A stretch of 64,000 nt of DNA from Lycium barbarum (Eukaryota; Streptophyta; Magnoliopsida; Solanales; Solanaceae): the NCBI RefSeq assembly GCF_019175385.1, contig NC_083341.1:25304203-25368202 (forward strand). The letters are read 5' to 3'. Made by a program: the position numbers and the translations under genes. This document shows, in pieces, positions 1 through 11,900 of this stretch (positions within the stretch are counted from its first letter, which is position 1; every line of letters starts with the position of its first letter). The notes beneath the pieces were generated by a model. That model saw only the letters and a program-made list of their open reading frames with translations. It searched no databases and was not told the origin of the DNA.

Positions 1-1008
1 TTGTAATATTGATCTGATTATTGATGTTAACTCATATATTGCACACATTCTCATCCTTCATGATATACTGTTGATACATTGATGATACTTGAGGAAACAC
101 TGTGATTAGCCGGGCTTAGTTTATATGAGAGTGATGTGAGAGTCAAATATTCGATGGTTATCCCGAAATCATGGATTGCGTGGTAGCGGTTGCGGAGGTT
201 TGTGCTAGAGCCATGAGGTATATGGATTCCGTGGGTCCCCCTTGGGTTATTCTACCGGGACGTCGATACTTTCGTCCAGAGTACATGTGTACACAACATT
301 GCATAGCATTTGCATTCATACATCATTGCATTATGGCTTATATTATGAATGATCTGGTGATTTACTTGTGTTGTTTAGTTTCAGATTGGATATATTGAGA
401 GTTGGCACACTTGGGTTTAGATGCTTCAACCTAGGTGATGACGTGTACTTAGTTTTGGATGGTGTTTGACTTATACTTGTTGATTTATCTACTTACCTTG
501 CTCTGTTGTCTGAATTATGTTAGCTATACTTAGTCAGCCTATGATACCTTCCAGTACTGTGGTTTTGTACTGTCCTGCACTTGCTGCATTCTTTTATGAA
601 TGCAGAGTTCCAGGTTGGATCTACTTTCGTCTCCTATGGTTGATAGTCGCTATCAGTACAACTTAGAGTTTACAGGGTGAGCACGAGACGTTCGCTGCCT
701 TGAAGACTCCTCTTATCTATGTCTTACTTTCCATTCTGAGACATATTCAGACTTGATATATTATTATATTTCCAGACTTGTTATATTTCTAAGCTAGATG
801 CTCTTGTATGGATTAGACCAGACTCTGGGGTGTATTTTCTTATTTCCGCACTTGTTCTATATTATTATCGTTAGACTTACGTGATTTATTCTCTTCCGCA
901 TATTTAGTTGTTTATTTATATTTTTTTTACTATCGTTGGGTTGAGGGTTTTCTTATCGATGTGGGATAGATAAGTGCCCGCACGACTTAGCTAGATTGGG
1001 TCGTGACA
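1..1008 (+). repeat. 5' LTR of element A (3' portion)
   Basis: Aligns along its length with 31749-32753, the 5' LTR of element B, and with the 3' LTR of B. It ends in GGGTCGTGACA at 1008, the usual CA end for this family. The start lies outside the window. It includes two short stem-loops (552-572 and 584-605) about 0.4 kb before the LTR end. Confidence 0.9.
552..605 (+). other. Paired stem-loops near the LTR end
   Basis: CAGTAC (552-557) pairs with GTACTG (567-572). CTGCATTC (584-591) pairs with GAATGCAG (598-605) around a 6-base loop. The second hairpin recurs at 39558-39579 and 40400-40421, and decayed near 32328-32350. The first recurs in the different LTR of element E (60231-60249). The position, about 0.4-0.5 kb before the LTR end, would suit an R-region or RNA 3'-end structure, but that is inference. 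Confidence 0.55.
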
Positions 1009-1010
1009 AG

Positions 1011-1024
1011 TTTGTATTGGAGTC
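1011..1024 (+). promoter_or_regulatory. Decayed primer-binding site of element A
   Basis: Sits just after the LTR end and corresponds to the initiator-tRNA-Met type site TGGTATCAGAGC seen intact at 60738 and 9532 (minus). Here it reads roughly TTGTATTGGAGTC, with several substitutions. Confidence 0.6.
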
Positions 1025-1224
1025 CCCGGGTTACCCGATCTATAAAATAAGAGCGTGTCCAGTAGAGTCTCGTGGATCGGTACGATGAGCTCCGTACTTA
1101 TCTACGAGAGGCTATAGGACATTTAGGAAATCTCATTTTATTTCCTTCTTTTCGTGCTACTTTATTCTAACTTGGTATCTGGAATAATCAAATTGGCATC
1201 TGACACTTATCTCTTCTCTCACAG

Positions 1225-2740
1225 ATGGTGAGGACTTGAGCTACTATAGCCCGAGGTCAGGTGCCAGAGCCCACAGCTGCGGCTGGCACCAGAGAGGCGA
1301 GCGACAGCCAGAGGATGTGGCAGAGCTAGAGGCCGCGGGGCTGCCCAAGCCAGGGTCAGGGCTCCTACGGTTGGACAGCGGCGCGAGAGATCTCCGTCTC
1401 TAGAGCCTGAGGACCAGCAGGATCGAGACCAGGCCACCGAGGATGGTGTGGCCCCAGCATGGACACAACTCGAGATTACTTCTAACCAGACTATACAAGA
1501 TACTATGGCCAAGGTCTTACACCATCTAGATGCCCAGCAGGCTGCTGCTGGTGTTACTACTCCTAGCGGAGGTTCACAAACTAGAGTTGGGGCGCAGACC
1601 CCTGAGTAGAGACCTACTCTGGTGGCACACCCCGCTGCAGTTATGGCTCCCCATATTGATGCGGTGCTAGCCTCAGGTGATAATCTTAGGCCCATGGATG
1701 GTGCTGTTATGACCGTGTCTAATTAGGATCTTGTTGGGGGTTTAGGAAATTAGAGCCGCCGAGATTTTCGAGTACTTCTGTAGAAGACGGTTAAGAGTTC
1801 ATCTTGGATATGTATAAGTTGCTGCATAGGATGGGGATCGTAGAGACCCATGGAGTTGACTATGTGTCCTACTAGTTTCGCAGTGACGCAAAGACTTGGT
1901 GGAGGTCTTTTGTTGCTTGCAGACCTGAGGGTTCTCCACCCCTGACTTGGACTCAGTACTACCGCGCCTTCCTTGAGAAGTATGTGCCCCGATCTTTGAG
2001 AGAGGTGCTTAAGGAGGAGTTTCTACATCTTCAGCAGAGGGGTATGTCTGTAGAGGCCTATGTGACACGCTATCTATATCTGGCCCGTTATTCCACTACT
2101 TTGATCCATCCTGAGCCTGACAGGATTATGCATTTTGTTGGTGAGCTAGTCGGTTCACTTAAGATTTCTTGCCTTCAGATTGAGGCTATGGGGGATTCCT
2201 TCCAATCCATCATTGAGCATGCTTTTTTGGTTGAGGCAGCTAAGGCCAGTACATTTGGAAGTGGCGATGAGAAGAGGCAGCGTCAGTTTGGGAGTTATGG
2301 TGGTTCTAGTTCGAGGGGCACCGGTCAGTCTTCTAGGTCGTATCAGCCATATTCCGATGGCCACCCTGTGCACTCTGCTTTGCAGGCTTCCTCCAGTGAG
2401 CCACCCAGACAGAGAGCATTTGAGAGTTTGTTTTCTCGACCGGTAGACAAGGGTGGTCCTCAGCTTCAGTTTATCAGCCTCCGATCTCTCTGACCTATTT
2501 TTCATGTTGAGAGATTGGGCATGCTTCTAGGATATATCCCCGACCCAGGAGGGATTATCAGCCACCGAGGGCTCCAACATCATCTGGTGGTCGAGGTGGT
2601 ACTTCTCAGAGGGGCAGTGCTCAGTGAGGCGGTGGTGGTTTTTAGGGTTCTAGAGGTGGATACCAGGCAGTTAGAGGTAGGTCCCAGAGGGTGAGAAGGG
2701 AATCTTAGACTCGATGTGGTGGGGCCTATTGTTACTCGTT
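1225..2740 (+). pseudogene. gag pseudogene of element A
   Basis: Capsid/nucleocapsid precursor remnant. The start ATG (1225) is inferred from the colinear start in copy B (32967). The fifth codon is TGA, as in copy B. The retrotransposon capsid domain covers about 1740-2230, including KTWWRSF and the stretch around 1984-2230 (EEFLHLQQRGMSVEAYVTRY). The zinc knuckle near 2495-2545 is ruined: the first and last Cys positions read Tyr, and a TGA follows the second Cys. Stops also occur near 1787 and 1873. It is GC-richer than its surroundings. A 158-codon open stretch on the opposite strand (1219-1695) is a shadow. Confidence 0.85.
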
Positions 2741-2749
2741 TCACGGTAG

Positions 2750-5700
2750 GCCCGAGGTAGAGGCCTTAGTTGCTGTTATTTCAGGTACCATTTATGTCTG
2801 TCATAGAGCAGCATCTGTGTTATTTGATCCCTGGATCCAATTATTCGTATGTGTCCGTATATCATGCTGTTGATAGGGATTTGCCTTGTGATAGCATAGA
2901 TATACATGTTTATGTGTCCACTCTAGTTGGAGATTCTGTTGTCGTGGATCAAGTTTATTGGTCATGTTCAGTAACTTTTATGGGGTATGATACTTGGGTA
3001 GATTTGATGATCCTTGATATGGTGGACTTTGATATTACCTTAGGTATGACCTGGATATCTCCTTACCATGCAATCTTGGACAGTCATGCTAATATAGTTA
3101 CTTTAGCCATGTCGGGCATCCATAGACTTAAGTGGAGGGGTACTCCTAGCCTCGATCCGAAGAAGATCATTTCCTTCCTTCAGGCGAATGAAGTTAGTCA
3201 ACAAGGGGTGTTTAGCTTATCTAGATCATATGCATGACACGACGGTTGCATTTCCACCCCTTGAGTTCATTCCTATTGTGAGCGAGTTTGCGGAGGTATT
3301 CCCATCTGATTTGCCGGGTATGCCACCCGATAGTGACATTGACTTCTATATTGATCTGGATCCGGGCACTCGCCCTATTTCTGTTTCGCTATATAGAATG
3401 GAACCTTTCAAGTTGAGAGAGCTTAAGGAGCAGTTACAGGATTTATTGATCAACAGATTTATTAGACGAGTGTTTCCCCTTGGGGTGCTCCTATGTTATT
3501 TGTGAAGAATAAAGATGGAACCATGAGGATGTGCATTGACTATCGCCAGCTAAACAAGATTACTATTCAGGAACAAGTGTCCCATGCCTCTTATTGATGA
3601 CTTATTTGACCTAGCTTCAGGATTCCTCAGTGTTTTCGATGATTGACTTGCGTTCAGGCTACCACCAGTTGATGATCAGAGGTGAGCATATTTCGAAGAC
3701 AAGCCTTTCGGATGAGATATGGATACTATGAGTTTCTGGTGATGTCATTTGGGCTTACCAATGCCCCGACTGCATTTTTGACTTTGATGAATGGCATCTT
3801 TAGGCCATTCCTTGACTCCTTCGTGATTGTGTTTATTGATGATATCATGGTGTATTCCAAGAGTTGAGAGGAGCATGAGAGCCATCTTCGTACTGTTCTT
3901 GGGCTGTTAAAGAAGCATAGCTTGTTTGCTAAGTTTTCAAAGTGTGAGTTTTTGGTTGGCTTATGTGGCATTCTTGGGCCATATTAGTGTCTAAGGATGG
4001 GATTATGGTTGACCCACAGAAGATTGAAGCTTGTGATGGGTTGGGCGAGGTCCACTACTGTTATCGAGGTTACGTAGTTTTGTGGGTTTGGCTAGCTGCT
4101 ACTGCCGTTTTGTGAAGGATTTTGCTTCTATTACATCGTCTTTGACCAAATTGACTCAAAAAGATGTTCCCTTCTAGTGGTGATGATTTGAGGATAACTT
4201 TCAAAAGCTCACGCTTCTTTTGACTTCAGCATCAATCTTAGCATTACCCGTAGATGGTAAAGATTTCGCGATCTATTGTGATGCGTCTCTTATGAGTTTG
4301 GGTGCTGTGTTGATGCAGCAAGGTAGAGTGATAGCTTGTGCTTCCCTATCTGTTTAAGAATCATGAGAATAATTACCCTACCTATGATTTGAAGTTATTG
4401 GCCGTGGTCTTTGCTTTGAAGATTTGGTGGCATTATTTGTACGGTGTCCATTGTGGGGTTTTCACCGATCTCCGTAGCCTTCAGCATGTGTTTGCCCAGA
4501 GAGATCTTAATTCCAGGCCACGTCGATGGATAGAGCATGTACGATCCTCGTGTTGGTGATTTGATTCAGTTGATCTTATCCTAGGCTCATAGCTCTCGAT
4601 ATTCCATTCATCCAGGGGGCAACTATGATGTATCGTGATTTAAGGCAGCACTATTGCTGGTGTTGGATGAAGAGAGATATAGTGGATTTCATGGATAAGT
4701 GTGGGAATTGTCAGCAAGTTAAGTATGAGCATCAGCGACTCGGCTAGTGTACTTTAGAGGATGCCCATTCCCAAGTGGAAGTGGGAGACGATTGCCATGG
4801 ATTTTGTTGTGGGTCTTCCGAAGACCCTCGGAAAGTTTGATTCTATTGGGGTGATAGTTGATCGATTGACTAAGTCCTCTCATTCTGTTCGATTAAGATT
4901 TCTTATACCGCGGATAAGTTAGCCAAGTTATACATTCGGGATATTATGTAGGTTGCATGGGGTTCCCATTTCTATCGTATCTAATCGGGGTACTATCTTC
5001 ACTTCCCTATTCATGGAGATCTTTTCATGATGAGTTAGGTGCCCGATTAGATCTCAATACATCTTTTAATCCCTAGATCGTTGACCAGTCCGAGCGGAAC
5101 ATTCAGGTGCTCGAGGATATGTTGAGATCTTGTGTTATTGATTTTGGTGGTCATTGGGATCAACACTTACATTTGGCAGAGTTTGCGTAAAATAACAGTT
5201 ACTATTTGAGTATTGGCATGGCGCATTTTGAGGCTTTATATGGTAGGAGATATAGATCTCCGGTTGGCTGGTGTGATAGGGTTCAAGGTTCAACCATGGG
5301 GTACGGAATCTGTTGAGAGAGTTCCTTGATAGAGTGAGAGTTATTCAGGCCAAGCTTTTGGCAGCTCAGAGTTGGCAAAAGATGTATGCGGACCGGAAGG
5401 TTCGAGATCTAGAGTTTGCTGTTGGTGACCAGGTTCAATTGAATATTTCACCCATGAAAGGTGTTATGAGTTTTGGGAAGAGGGGCAAGCTTGAGCCCCA
5501 GGTATATTGGCCCATTTGAGATTGTAGACCATGTGTGCGATGCAGCTTATGAGATGGCCTAGCCGCCAAGGCTTGGCGGGAGTTCATCTGATTTTTTTAT
5601 GTTTCTATGCCTAAGAAGTACCATCCAGACAACACTTATTTGTTCATTGGGATTCGATATTACTTGATGAGAATTCGACCTATGAGGAGGAGCCTATTGC

Positions 5701-5862
5701 GATCTTAGATAGGCAAGTTCGAAAGTTAAGGTCGAAGGAGATTGCTTCTGTGAAAGTGCAATGGAAGCACCGTTCTATTAAGGAGGCTACTTAGGAGACA
5801 GAGTCCGACATGCGTAGCCAATATCCCCAGTTGTTCACTGATTCAGGTACTTCCCTACTCTT
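2750..5862 (+). pseudogene. pol pseudogene of element A (PR-RT-RH-IN-chromodomain)
   Basis: Order by similarity to copy B: aspartic protease (about 2786-3180), reverse transcriptase (about 3240-4150), RNase H (about 4200-4560), integrase (about 4620-5520) and chromodomain (about 5640-5840). The protease active site LFDPG is broken by an extra C near 2832. The RT core still reads [11 protein letters not shown] at about 3829-3862 and is followed at once by TGA. RT has a shift near 3570, where copy B reads through. The integrase zinc finger keeps CGNCQQVK near 4700, but the catalytic core is split over frames. The chromodomain still shows VKVQWKH. It cannot give a working polyprotein. Confidence 0.88.
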
Positions 5863-5909
5863 TTTCCTTTCTTCGCTTGAGGACGAGCGATGGTTTAATT
5901 GGTATCTTA

Positions 5910-6827
5910 TGTAACGACATCGTTATAGTCTTTATGGCACTTTTTTCCCTTTTCGAGCTTGGTTAGCTCACTTTTGACCCGAGAGGACCGTTTCCACACT
6001 TCTCGAGGTGTCTAGATTTGATTCAGGCTACTTTTTGTGAAATTTGGGCTTAAAGCGAAAAATGAGCTGACTCAAAGTTGATTTTTGGGTAAACGGGCCT
6101 TTTTCAGAAATCCATTGATTCCGAGAGGTCTGGATGGTCTTTTAGAGCTTGTATGTAAATCTAGTTCGGTTACCAATGCACTCAGATGCATTTTGGGACT
6201 TGGGTTGGAAGTTGGAATTGAGGTATCAGGGTTTGACTTGGTCAATGAGACCTCCGTTAGGAATTTCGAGGCCACGAGTGAGTTCGTAGCGTGCTTTTAT
6301 GTGTGTCTATCAATATGGTTTCTGAGCAGATGACCTCCGGAGTTAGTCAGAAATTCGGGTTGATTTGTGAAATTAGGAATAGTTTTCTGGTATCTCATGC
6401 CAGCTTTAGCGGCACCATCATCGCGGCAGCAGTACCGCTGTAGCGGTCAATCCTGCCGCTGAAGCGGTCTATGCCAATTGGGCCTGACCGCTAGAGCGAT
6501 AATATTGTCGCGGAAGCGGGTGACGGGCGGTTACTTCATTAAATCAAGTGGTAAATGCCTTAAGTCCCTCATTTATTACCATTCCGAAAATTGAGCTCTT
6601 GGGAACAATTCTAGAGGATTCTTGGTGGTAAGTCCTTCTAATCCCCGTGCTATTTCATAATCCCTAATTATCTTAGAATCCCTTTTTCCTTATTAGTTCA
6701 TTAGTAATGGAAGATTCAAGTGGGTTTAATGGATATTTTATCTAGCCTTCTAAATCACGATTTGTTGGTTGAGTTTATGCTAGATCATTATGTATCTAAG
6801 GTTGTTAATCATATGCCTGCCATTATT
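5910..6827 (+). repeat. 3' LTR of element A, truncated
   Basis: Starts TGTAACGACATCGTTATAG right after the internal tail (GACGAGCGATGGTTTAATTGG), matching the LTR start at 37542. It follows the B LTR to CATTATT at about 6827, then switches to minus-strand element G sequence. About 1.7 kb of the LTR is missing. Confidence 0.85.
6405..6555 (+). promoter_or_regulatory. U3 island of CCGCTNNAGCGG inverted repeats
   Basis: About 500-620 bases into the LTR. Perfect ACCGCT-GT-AGCGGT at 6434-6447, CCGCTGAAGCGG at 6456-6467 and further variants to 6530. An A/T-rich TTCATTAAATCAAG follows, as in copies where TATTTAAA is seen. The same island is found at the matching place in B (30610-30740, 38040-38180). 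A promoter role is inferred from position only. Confidence 0.5.
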
Positions 6828-7242
6828 GCTATAGCGGGTGCCCTGCGTCGCTATAGCAGGGTGCCCAATTTTCTAATTTTTTCAAAACTTCGTTTTACCC
6901 CCCGAAACTCATCCGAAACCTCCCCAACACAAACCATATATGCGTTTTGATTGTAAACCACGCTACGGACGCAACCGTGACCTCGGAATTCCTAAAAGAG
7001 ATCATTTTAACGCGGTGTTAACCAAGTCAACCGGAAAAGAGATCATTTTAGTGCGGTGTTAATCCACGTCAACTCCAATACTATGAAATTAAGCCTTCAC
7101 TCGAGACTTAAAACATCCCCGAACGCCTTGGGACCCAAACCAATGGCTTCACTAAGTCATAGGTCGTACTAACAGGGCTCGAGGAAAGGGTCAACAAGGT
7201 TAAATGGGTCAAAACACTATAACGACCAAACGTGTCGTTACA
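6828..7242 (-). repeat. 3' LTR of element G, truncated
   Basis: Minus-strand start TGTAACGACACGTTTGGTCG at 7242. Matches 11100-11483. Relative to that copy it has a tandem duplication of about 41 bases (AAAAGAGATCATTTTA at 6994 and again at 7035). It ends inside its own CGCTATAGCGGG repeat cluster, at the junction with element A. Confidence 0.75.
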
Positions 7243-9531
7243 TTAGATACCAATTTACCCATCGTTCATCCTCGAACGAAGAAGGAGACTACGAAGGTTG
7301 ACGATAACCCAAGGACATGCATTATAACCACACGGAAAACTCAACGGCACGAAGTGGGCACTAATCACTAGTCCATTCATCTTGTTAGTCAAAGCTTCTT
7401 ATAGCCTTAGCTAAAAGACCCAGTTTCTTTATTTCTGTACTCGAACCTACCACAAGAATTGCTACGACACATAGGCATCATCTAATATATTGGAGTTTGA
7501 TCATACTAGTCCCAATTTATGCCTCTAATGATTACAACTTCTCTAGACCCTTATCATCACCAATGCAAACAATAACTCTTTCTTAGATCAGTAAACTAAG
7601 ATTTCATATCTCAACACACTTTAGTTAATACTAACTATGTCAATCCTTTTACCTATCAATCATTCAAGCCAAGTAACAGTTAATCACGAACTTACTCGAA
7701 CCTCTCTGTTTCTATCACTTACTTAATACTAAAAAAGGACCACGTGAAACCCAACAACCTTATCTTTTCCACCAACTCATTTACCCTTTTTCCTCGAGAC
7801 TAATTCATTAGGACACTCTTCATAACATCTCATCCTATTGGAACTGTTTAACATCCGTATATTTCTCACATTAGGACAAATTTATTATTTATCAAGAAGT
7901 CACAACAATATATCAACTCTTAGACAAATCTCAACTACCATCAATTTATTAATTATTCCTCATATTTATCTCAACAAACCGGGACTCAGACTGCCTGCTT
8001 CACAAAGTTCATACTTAACCCTTTTCTGACTTAGACAACTAATTTTCAACTAATTTAACTAAGATCCCCAATTACTTTAATACGACGGAACTTAACTCAG
8101 AGATTTCGGAAATAATCCTTACCTTAGCAAGATGTCGTACAACTCAGTAACACCAACCAACAAACATATATGCACGCTCAATAACCACATAGGTAAATAC
8201 GAAAATATAGTAAAATAAATAATATCATCTCTCACCAGCCATAAGTAACTACAATAACCACTAGAGTCTCCATTTCTGTTATCCAACCAATGTCCCCTAT
8301 ATCCTATAACATACTAGAACTTACCAATTCATACATAACCCTCGAATCGACTTCACATTGTACAACCTCAACATAACTCTCAAATTATTAGCTCTTGTTT
8401 CGAACAGAACTCCTTTTTTTATCCTTAATCAATCTTAGTCTAGATTAGAGATTCAAGCTTATGGTTTACTACTTCATGAAATCCCAATCTCACTATTGGC
8501 AAGACTCCCCAATTAAACTAATATTTAAAGCCTATTATTCAATCCTCAATGCTAAGGTAGAAACTCATTCTTCTCCAACCAGTCCCCATATATTTGCACC
8601 ATTAATTCAATCCTAAGATGATAGATAATTCATAAGATAAGGCAAGGGAACTCACCTCCAAAAGAAACAATTTGAAGAACTCTTCAAGTTACCCTAAGTG
8701 TTTCCTGGGAACTGTGTTGAATTTAATAGAATAAATAATTCGAATTAAGTGTTTTAACACGACTACTGTTTCCCCTCGACCTATTGCGGCAGTCAAACTA
8801 CCGCTGTAGCGGTCTCGCTATAGCTGACCAAAAGAAAATCGACCTACCGCTATGGCAGCCCTGTGTTCCGCTATAGAGGCATCGCCATAGCGGGACATGG
8901 CCTGCCATGGCAGATATATGAACAATGACTGACTGCTGGTGGCGAGGGACTCACCACTATAGTGGTGCCGCCGTAGCAGTACAAGCCCTGCCGCAGCAGT
9001 CCCTTTTAGGCAGTAAGCTCGACTTTTGCCCAGTTTTTCACTCTATCACCCAACATTTCATCCTAGGCCTCACACAAAAAACCAAAACATGTATATTAAT
9101 GTAAAAACACTATACGGACTGACTCGTGGCCTCGGAATCCCCAACGCAGGTCTAATTTCCTACGTCACCCCCCCAAAATGAACTCAATACAACCAAACAT
9201 CAAGTCACAACTGGAAATTGAACTTGGATCATGCGTCCGAATCAGGAAGACGCTATTTAGTACCATACCAGGCCATGCCATAACACAAACCACTTGCATA
9301 AGAGTTTTTGGGAAGGGGTTTCCACCATTCGTGGAAGAATAAGATAAGGAAGTGCAGATACCAATTGGAATTGTATAGATACCAATCTGAATGAAGTAGC
9401 ACGAGAGAATGAAAGAAGTGGAAGTTTCCTAAATGTCCTATAGCCTCTCGCAGATAGGTAGGGAGCTCTTCCTACTGATCCTGCAAGACTCTACTAGACA
9501 CATCCTTGTACGATGTGATTCACGAAGCTAG
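7243..9531 (-). other. Non-coding interior of element G
   Basis: No credible gene: the few open stretches are under 65 codons. About 9290-9530 is leader sequence resembling that of B. About 8640-9290 is an LTR-like fragment with its own GC palindrome cluster (8785-9005, including ACCGCTGTAGCGGT at 8800-8813), so an LTR piece was captured inside. About 7260-8640 is AT-rich with no recognised feature. Confidence 0.6.
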
Positions 9532-9543
9532 GCTCTGATACCA
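9532..9543 (-). promoter_or_regulatory. Primer-binding site of element G
   Basis: Minus strand reads TGGTATCAGAGC, the intact site for initiator methionine tRNA used by plant chromoviruses, two bases inside the 5' LTR end. Reverse transcription would start here. Confidence 0.8.
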
Positions 9544-9545
9544 AC

Positions 9546-11483
9546 TATCACGACCCTAATTACCGATTGTGCGGGCACCTACTTTATTATCACTAGTAGG
9601 CGAACCCTTACCCGTTAACCCTTTAATCACTAGCCAATTTTAACTTGTTTAATCATTTATACTAAAACAATCAATGAACATGTGAATGAATATATAGTCT
9701 ACCAAGTCATAATTAATAAATGATATAAGTACGGAAGTCTAACTATTACATCCCCAGAATCTAAAAGTCATTGTATCACCAAAGAGCTCCACTTTTCTAT
9801 ATATTATCATAAACAGTAAATCATACATCAAGTTTTCATCTACGTATTGTCATAATTTTATATCACAATTCAAGCCTAAACTCATTATCCTTCCTTTCTC
9901 TGATAATATGTGTCGCAATAAGAGAGAACTGAGTACAACACGATAATTTAGGCAATAAGTCTAATCACAATAACAAGTAAACAAGCCACAATCAACAAAA
10001 ATCAATCTAATAGAAATCCATCCCGAATCACCATAGTATGAATACAACTACACCTCATATTTCAGTACATAACGTAATGGCGACTGAGCACACAAAATCA
10101 GAAGTCATACCGACCTAGCTAATATCCAACCAAAACATCATATCCGAAGACCTAATGATGCTTTGTCCCGTCAATTCTACACAATACATACATTTCCCTA
10201 ATTAAAGTCTAACTAAAATAAGTTGTAACCACCTAGAACGCTGAGCAACAATCTCTAATCGCCAAACCTTAGCCTTCCCTTCCTCTTTGGAGAACCTCAA
10301 AATGATTAACGTCTATCAAATATGAATTCTATGTCAGAATACGAATCTAAGGATACCCATATTGCCATAGTTTTACCCAAAACCCAAAATGGACCTAAAA
10401 TAGCCAAACCCGAGCCACAAAGGCAAAACTGTATATTTATTAAAAATTCAAATACAATATAGTAAAAATAGCACTCTACGAGTCTAAACGAGTCCAACGA
10501 TACCCATATTGCTATCCTTTTAGAAAAATATCCAAAATACCCCTAGAATGTGAATCCTGGTTCATGAGGGTAAAACGAGAAATTTAGTGCATAATTATGT
10601 TACCCATCATCTAGTTAACCTTCAATCTTAATTTCATGGAATTCTATTCATCACAAGATATCCAAATTCATATTTTGTATTTTTAGCCCAAGGGTTCTTA
10701 ACCGATTAGTTCTTCACAATTAGTGCATAGGATGACTATGAGATGACGATAATCGACAAATAAGTAATGAATACTAGGTTAGAATCTTACCCACAAAGTG
10801 CTTGCTGAATGCTTTTCCATTGCTATCTCCCAACCCTCCAACTATTGAATGTTTCATCAATTCTTGGGTACTAATCTTTCACCCACCATTAATGGAGCTT
10901 AAGCTTGTCATGGGATTTGAGGAAGGAATGATAATGAATCACATAAGGGTTTGCACTTACCTTAAAGGGGGAACTTCACTCTAGCCCTAGGCAAATAGCC
11001 TCTCACATTCTAAGGAAGTGTTTTTAGGTTTAGGATAGGAAAAACTTGAAAAGAAGACATTAAAAACGGACCTACTGCCTAGTGCACCCGCTCCAGCGGT
11101 GCACCCTTCGCTATAGTGGGTGCCCGCGTCGCTATAGCGGGTGCCCAATTTTCTGATTTTTTCAAAACATTCGTTTTAGCCCCCCGAAACTCATCCGGAA
11201 ACTCCCGAACACAAACCATATATGCGTTTTCGATTGTAAACCAGGCTACAGACGCAACCGTGACCTCAGAATTCCCAAAAGAGATAATTTTAACACGGTG
11301 TTGACCAAGTCAAACCCAACACTATGGAATTAAGCCTTCACTCGAGACTTAAAACATCCCCGAACGCCTTGGGACCCAAACCAATGGCTTCACTAAATCC
11401 TAGGTCGTACTAACGAGACTCGCGGAAAGTGTCAACAAGGTTAAATGGGTCAAAACACTATAACGAATAAACGGATCGTTACA
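9546..11483 (-). repeat. 5' LTR of element G
   Basis: Minus strand from TGTAACGATCCG (11483) to GGGTCGTGATA (9546), 1938 bases. The end is TGATA where TGACA is usual. It holds a short CGCTATAGCGGG cluster at about 11083-11140. No genes. Confidence 0.8.
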
Positions 11484-11900
11484 AAAAGGTCTTTCATTAA
11501 ACATGTATCGAGGGTATTCCAAAATGATTAACGTTACTTCTTCTCATGAATAGTTCACATTGAAATACTTTCTCATATTCCTTATCCTTCTTGTTTACCG
11601 AGATAAATATAATGTTCGTCGTGGTACTTTCCCCGTTGAAGTTGAGTTGATTTCACTCTCTAATGGTGAAGGTTGTTTCCTTGATTTATATATGGCTTGT
11701 GTTGTAGTACTTTCCTGCACCTCTTATCTTTCTTGTCGATTGGGAAAAGGTTGTTCACTATGTTGTTCTTCATGTTGAAGTTGAGCTAATGGTATTTTAT
11801 TCAGTTGAGCCGATATTTATCACTTGTATAATCCTTATTGAAGTATATCTCCTATTCTCCACATGTGTTGTTTCTTGAATTGAAAATATAAAGAACGTAG
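11484..11900. other. Unassigned AT-rich stretch
   Basis: Between the outer end of G and the next LTR fragment. It starts with five A. No gene, RNA or repeat structure recognised. Short open frames (for example 11560-11778) have no domain-like content. Confidence 0.4.

Larger units (their letters stand above)
1..6827 (+). mobile_element. Element A: decayed Ty3/Gypsy chromovirus
   Basis: LTR retrotransposon on the plus strand. The window opens inside its 5' LTR (1-1008). A worn primer-binding site, gag, pol with a C-terminal chromodomain, and the first 918 bases of the 3' LTR follow. It is a sister copy of element B at 30221-40235: the same LTR, the same gene order, and nearly colinear DNA. 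The 3' LTR stops abruptly near 6827, where minus-strand element G sequence begins, and its second half is not seen again downstream. Coding is broken by many stops and indels, so the copy is dead. Confidence 0.9.
6828..11483 (-). mobile_element. Element G: non-coding LTR element (LARD-like)
   Basis: Read on the minus strand: 5' LTR 11483 to 9546, primer-binding site 9543-9532, internal region to 7243, then a 3' LTR from 7242 cut off at 6828. The two LTRs match over their shared 0.4 kb. No gag or pol domain is visible in any frame of the 2.3-kb interior, so mobility would have depended on proteins supplied in trans. The end next to the 3' LTR (GAGGATGAACGATGGGTAAATTGGTATCTAA) resembles the pol tails of A and B, which suggests derivation from a chromovirus. 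Confidence 0.75.

Noticed and set aside
1219..1695. 158-codon frame on the minus strand
   Set aside because: Antisense shadow of the GC-rich gag start of element A; no domain, and not kept open in the B copy.
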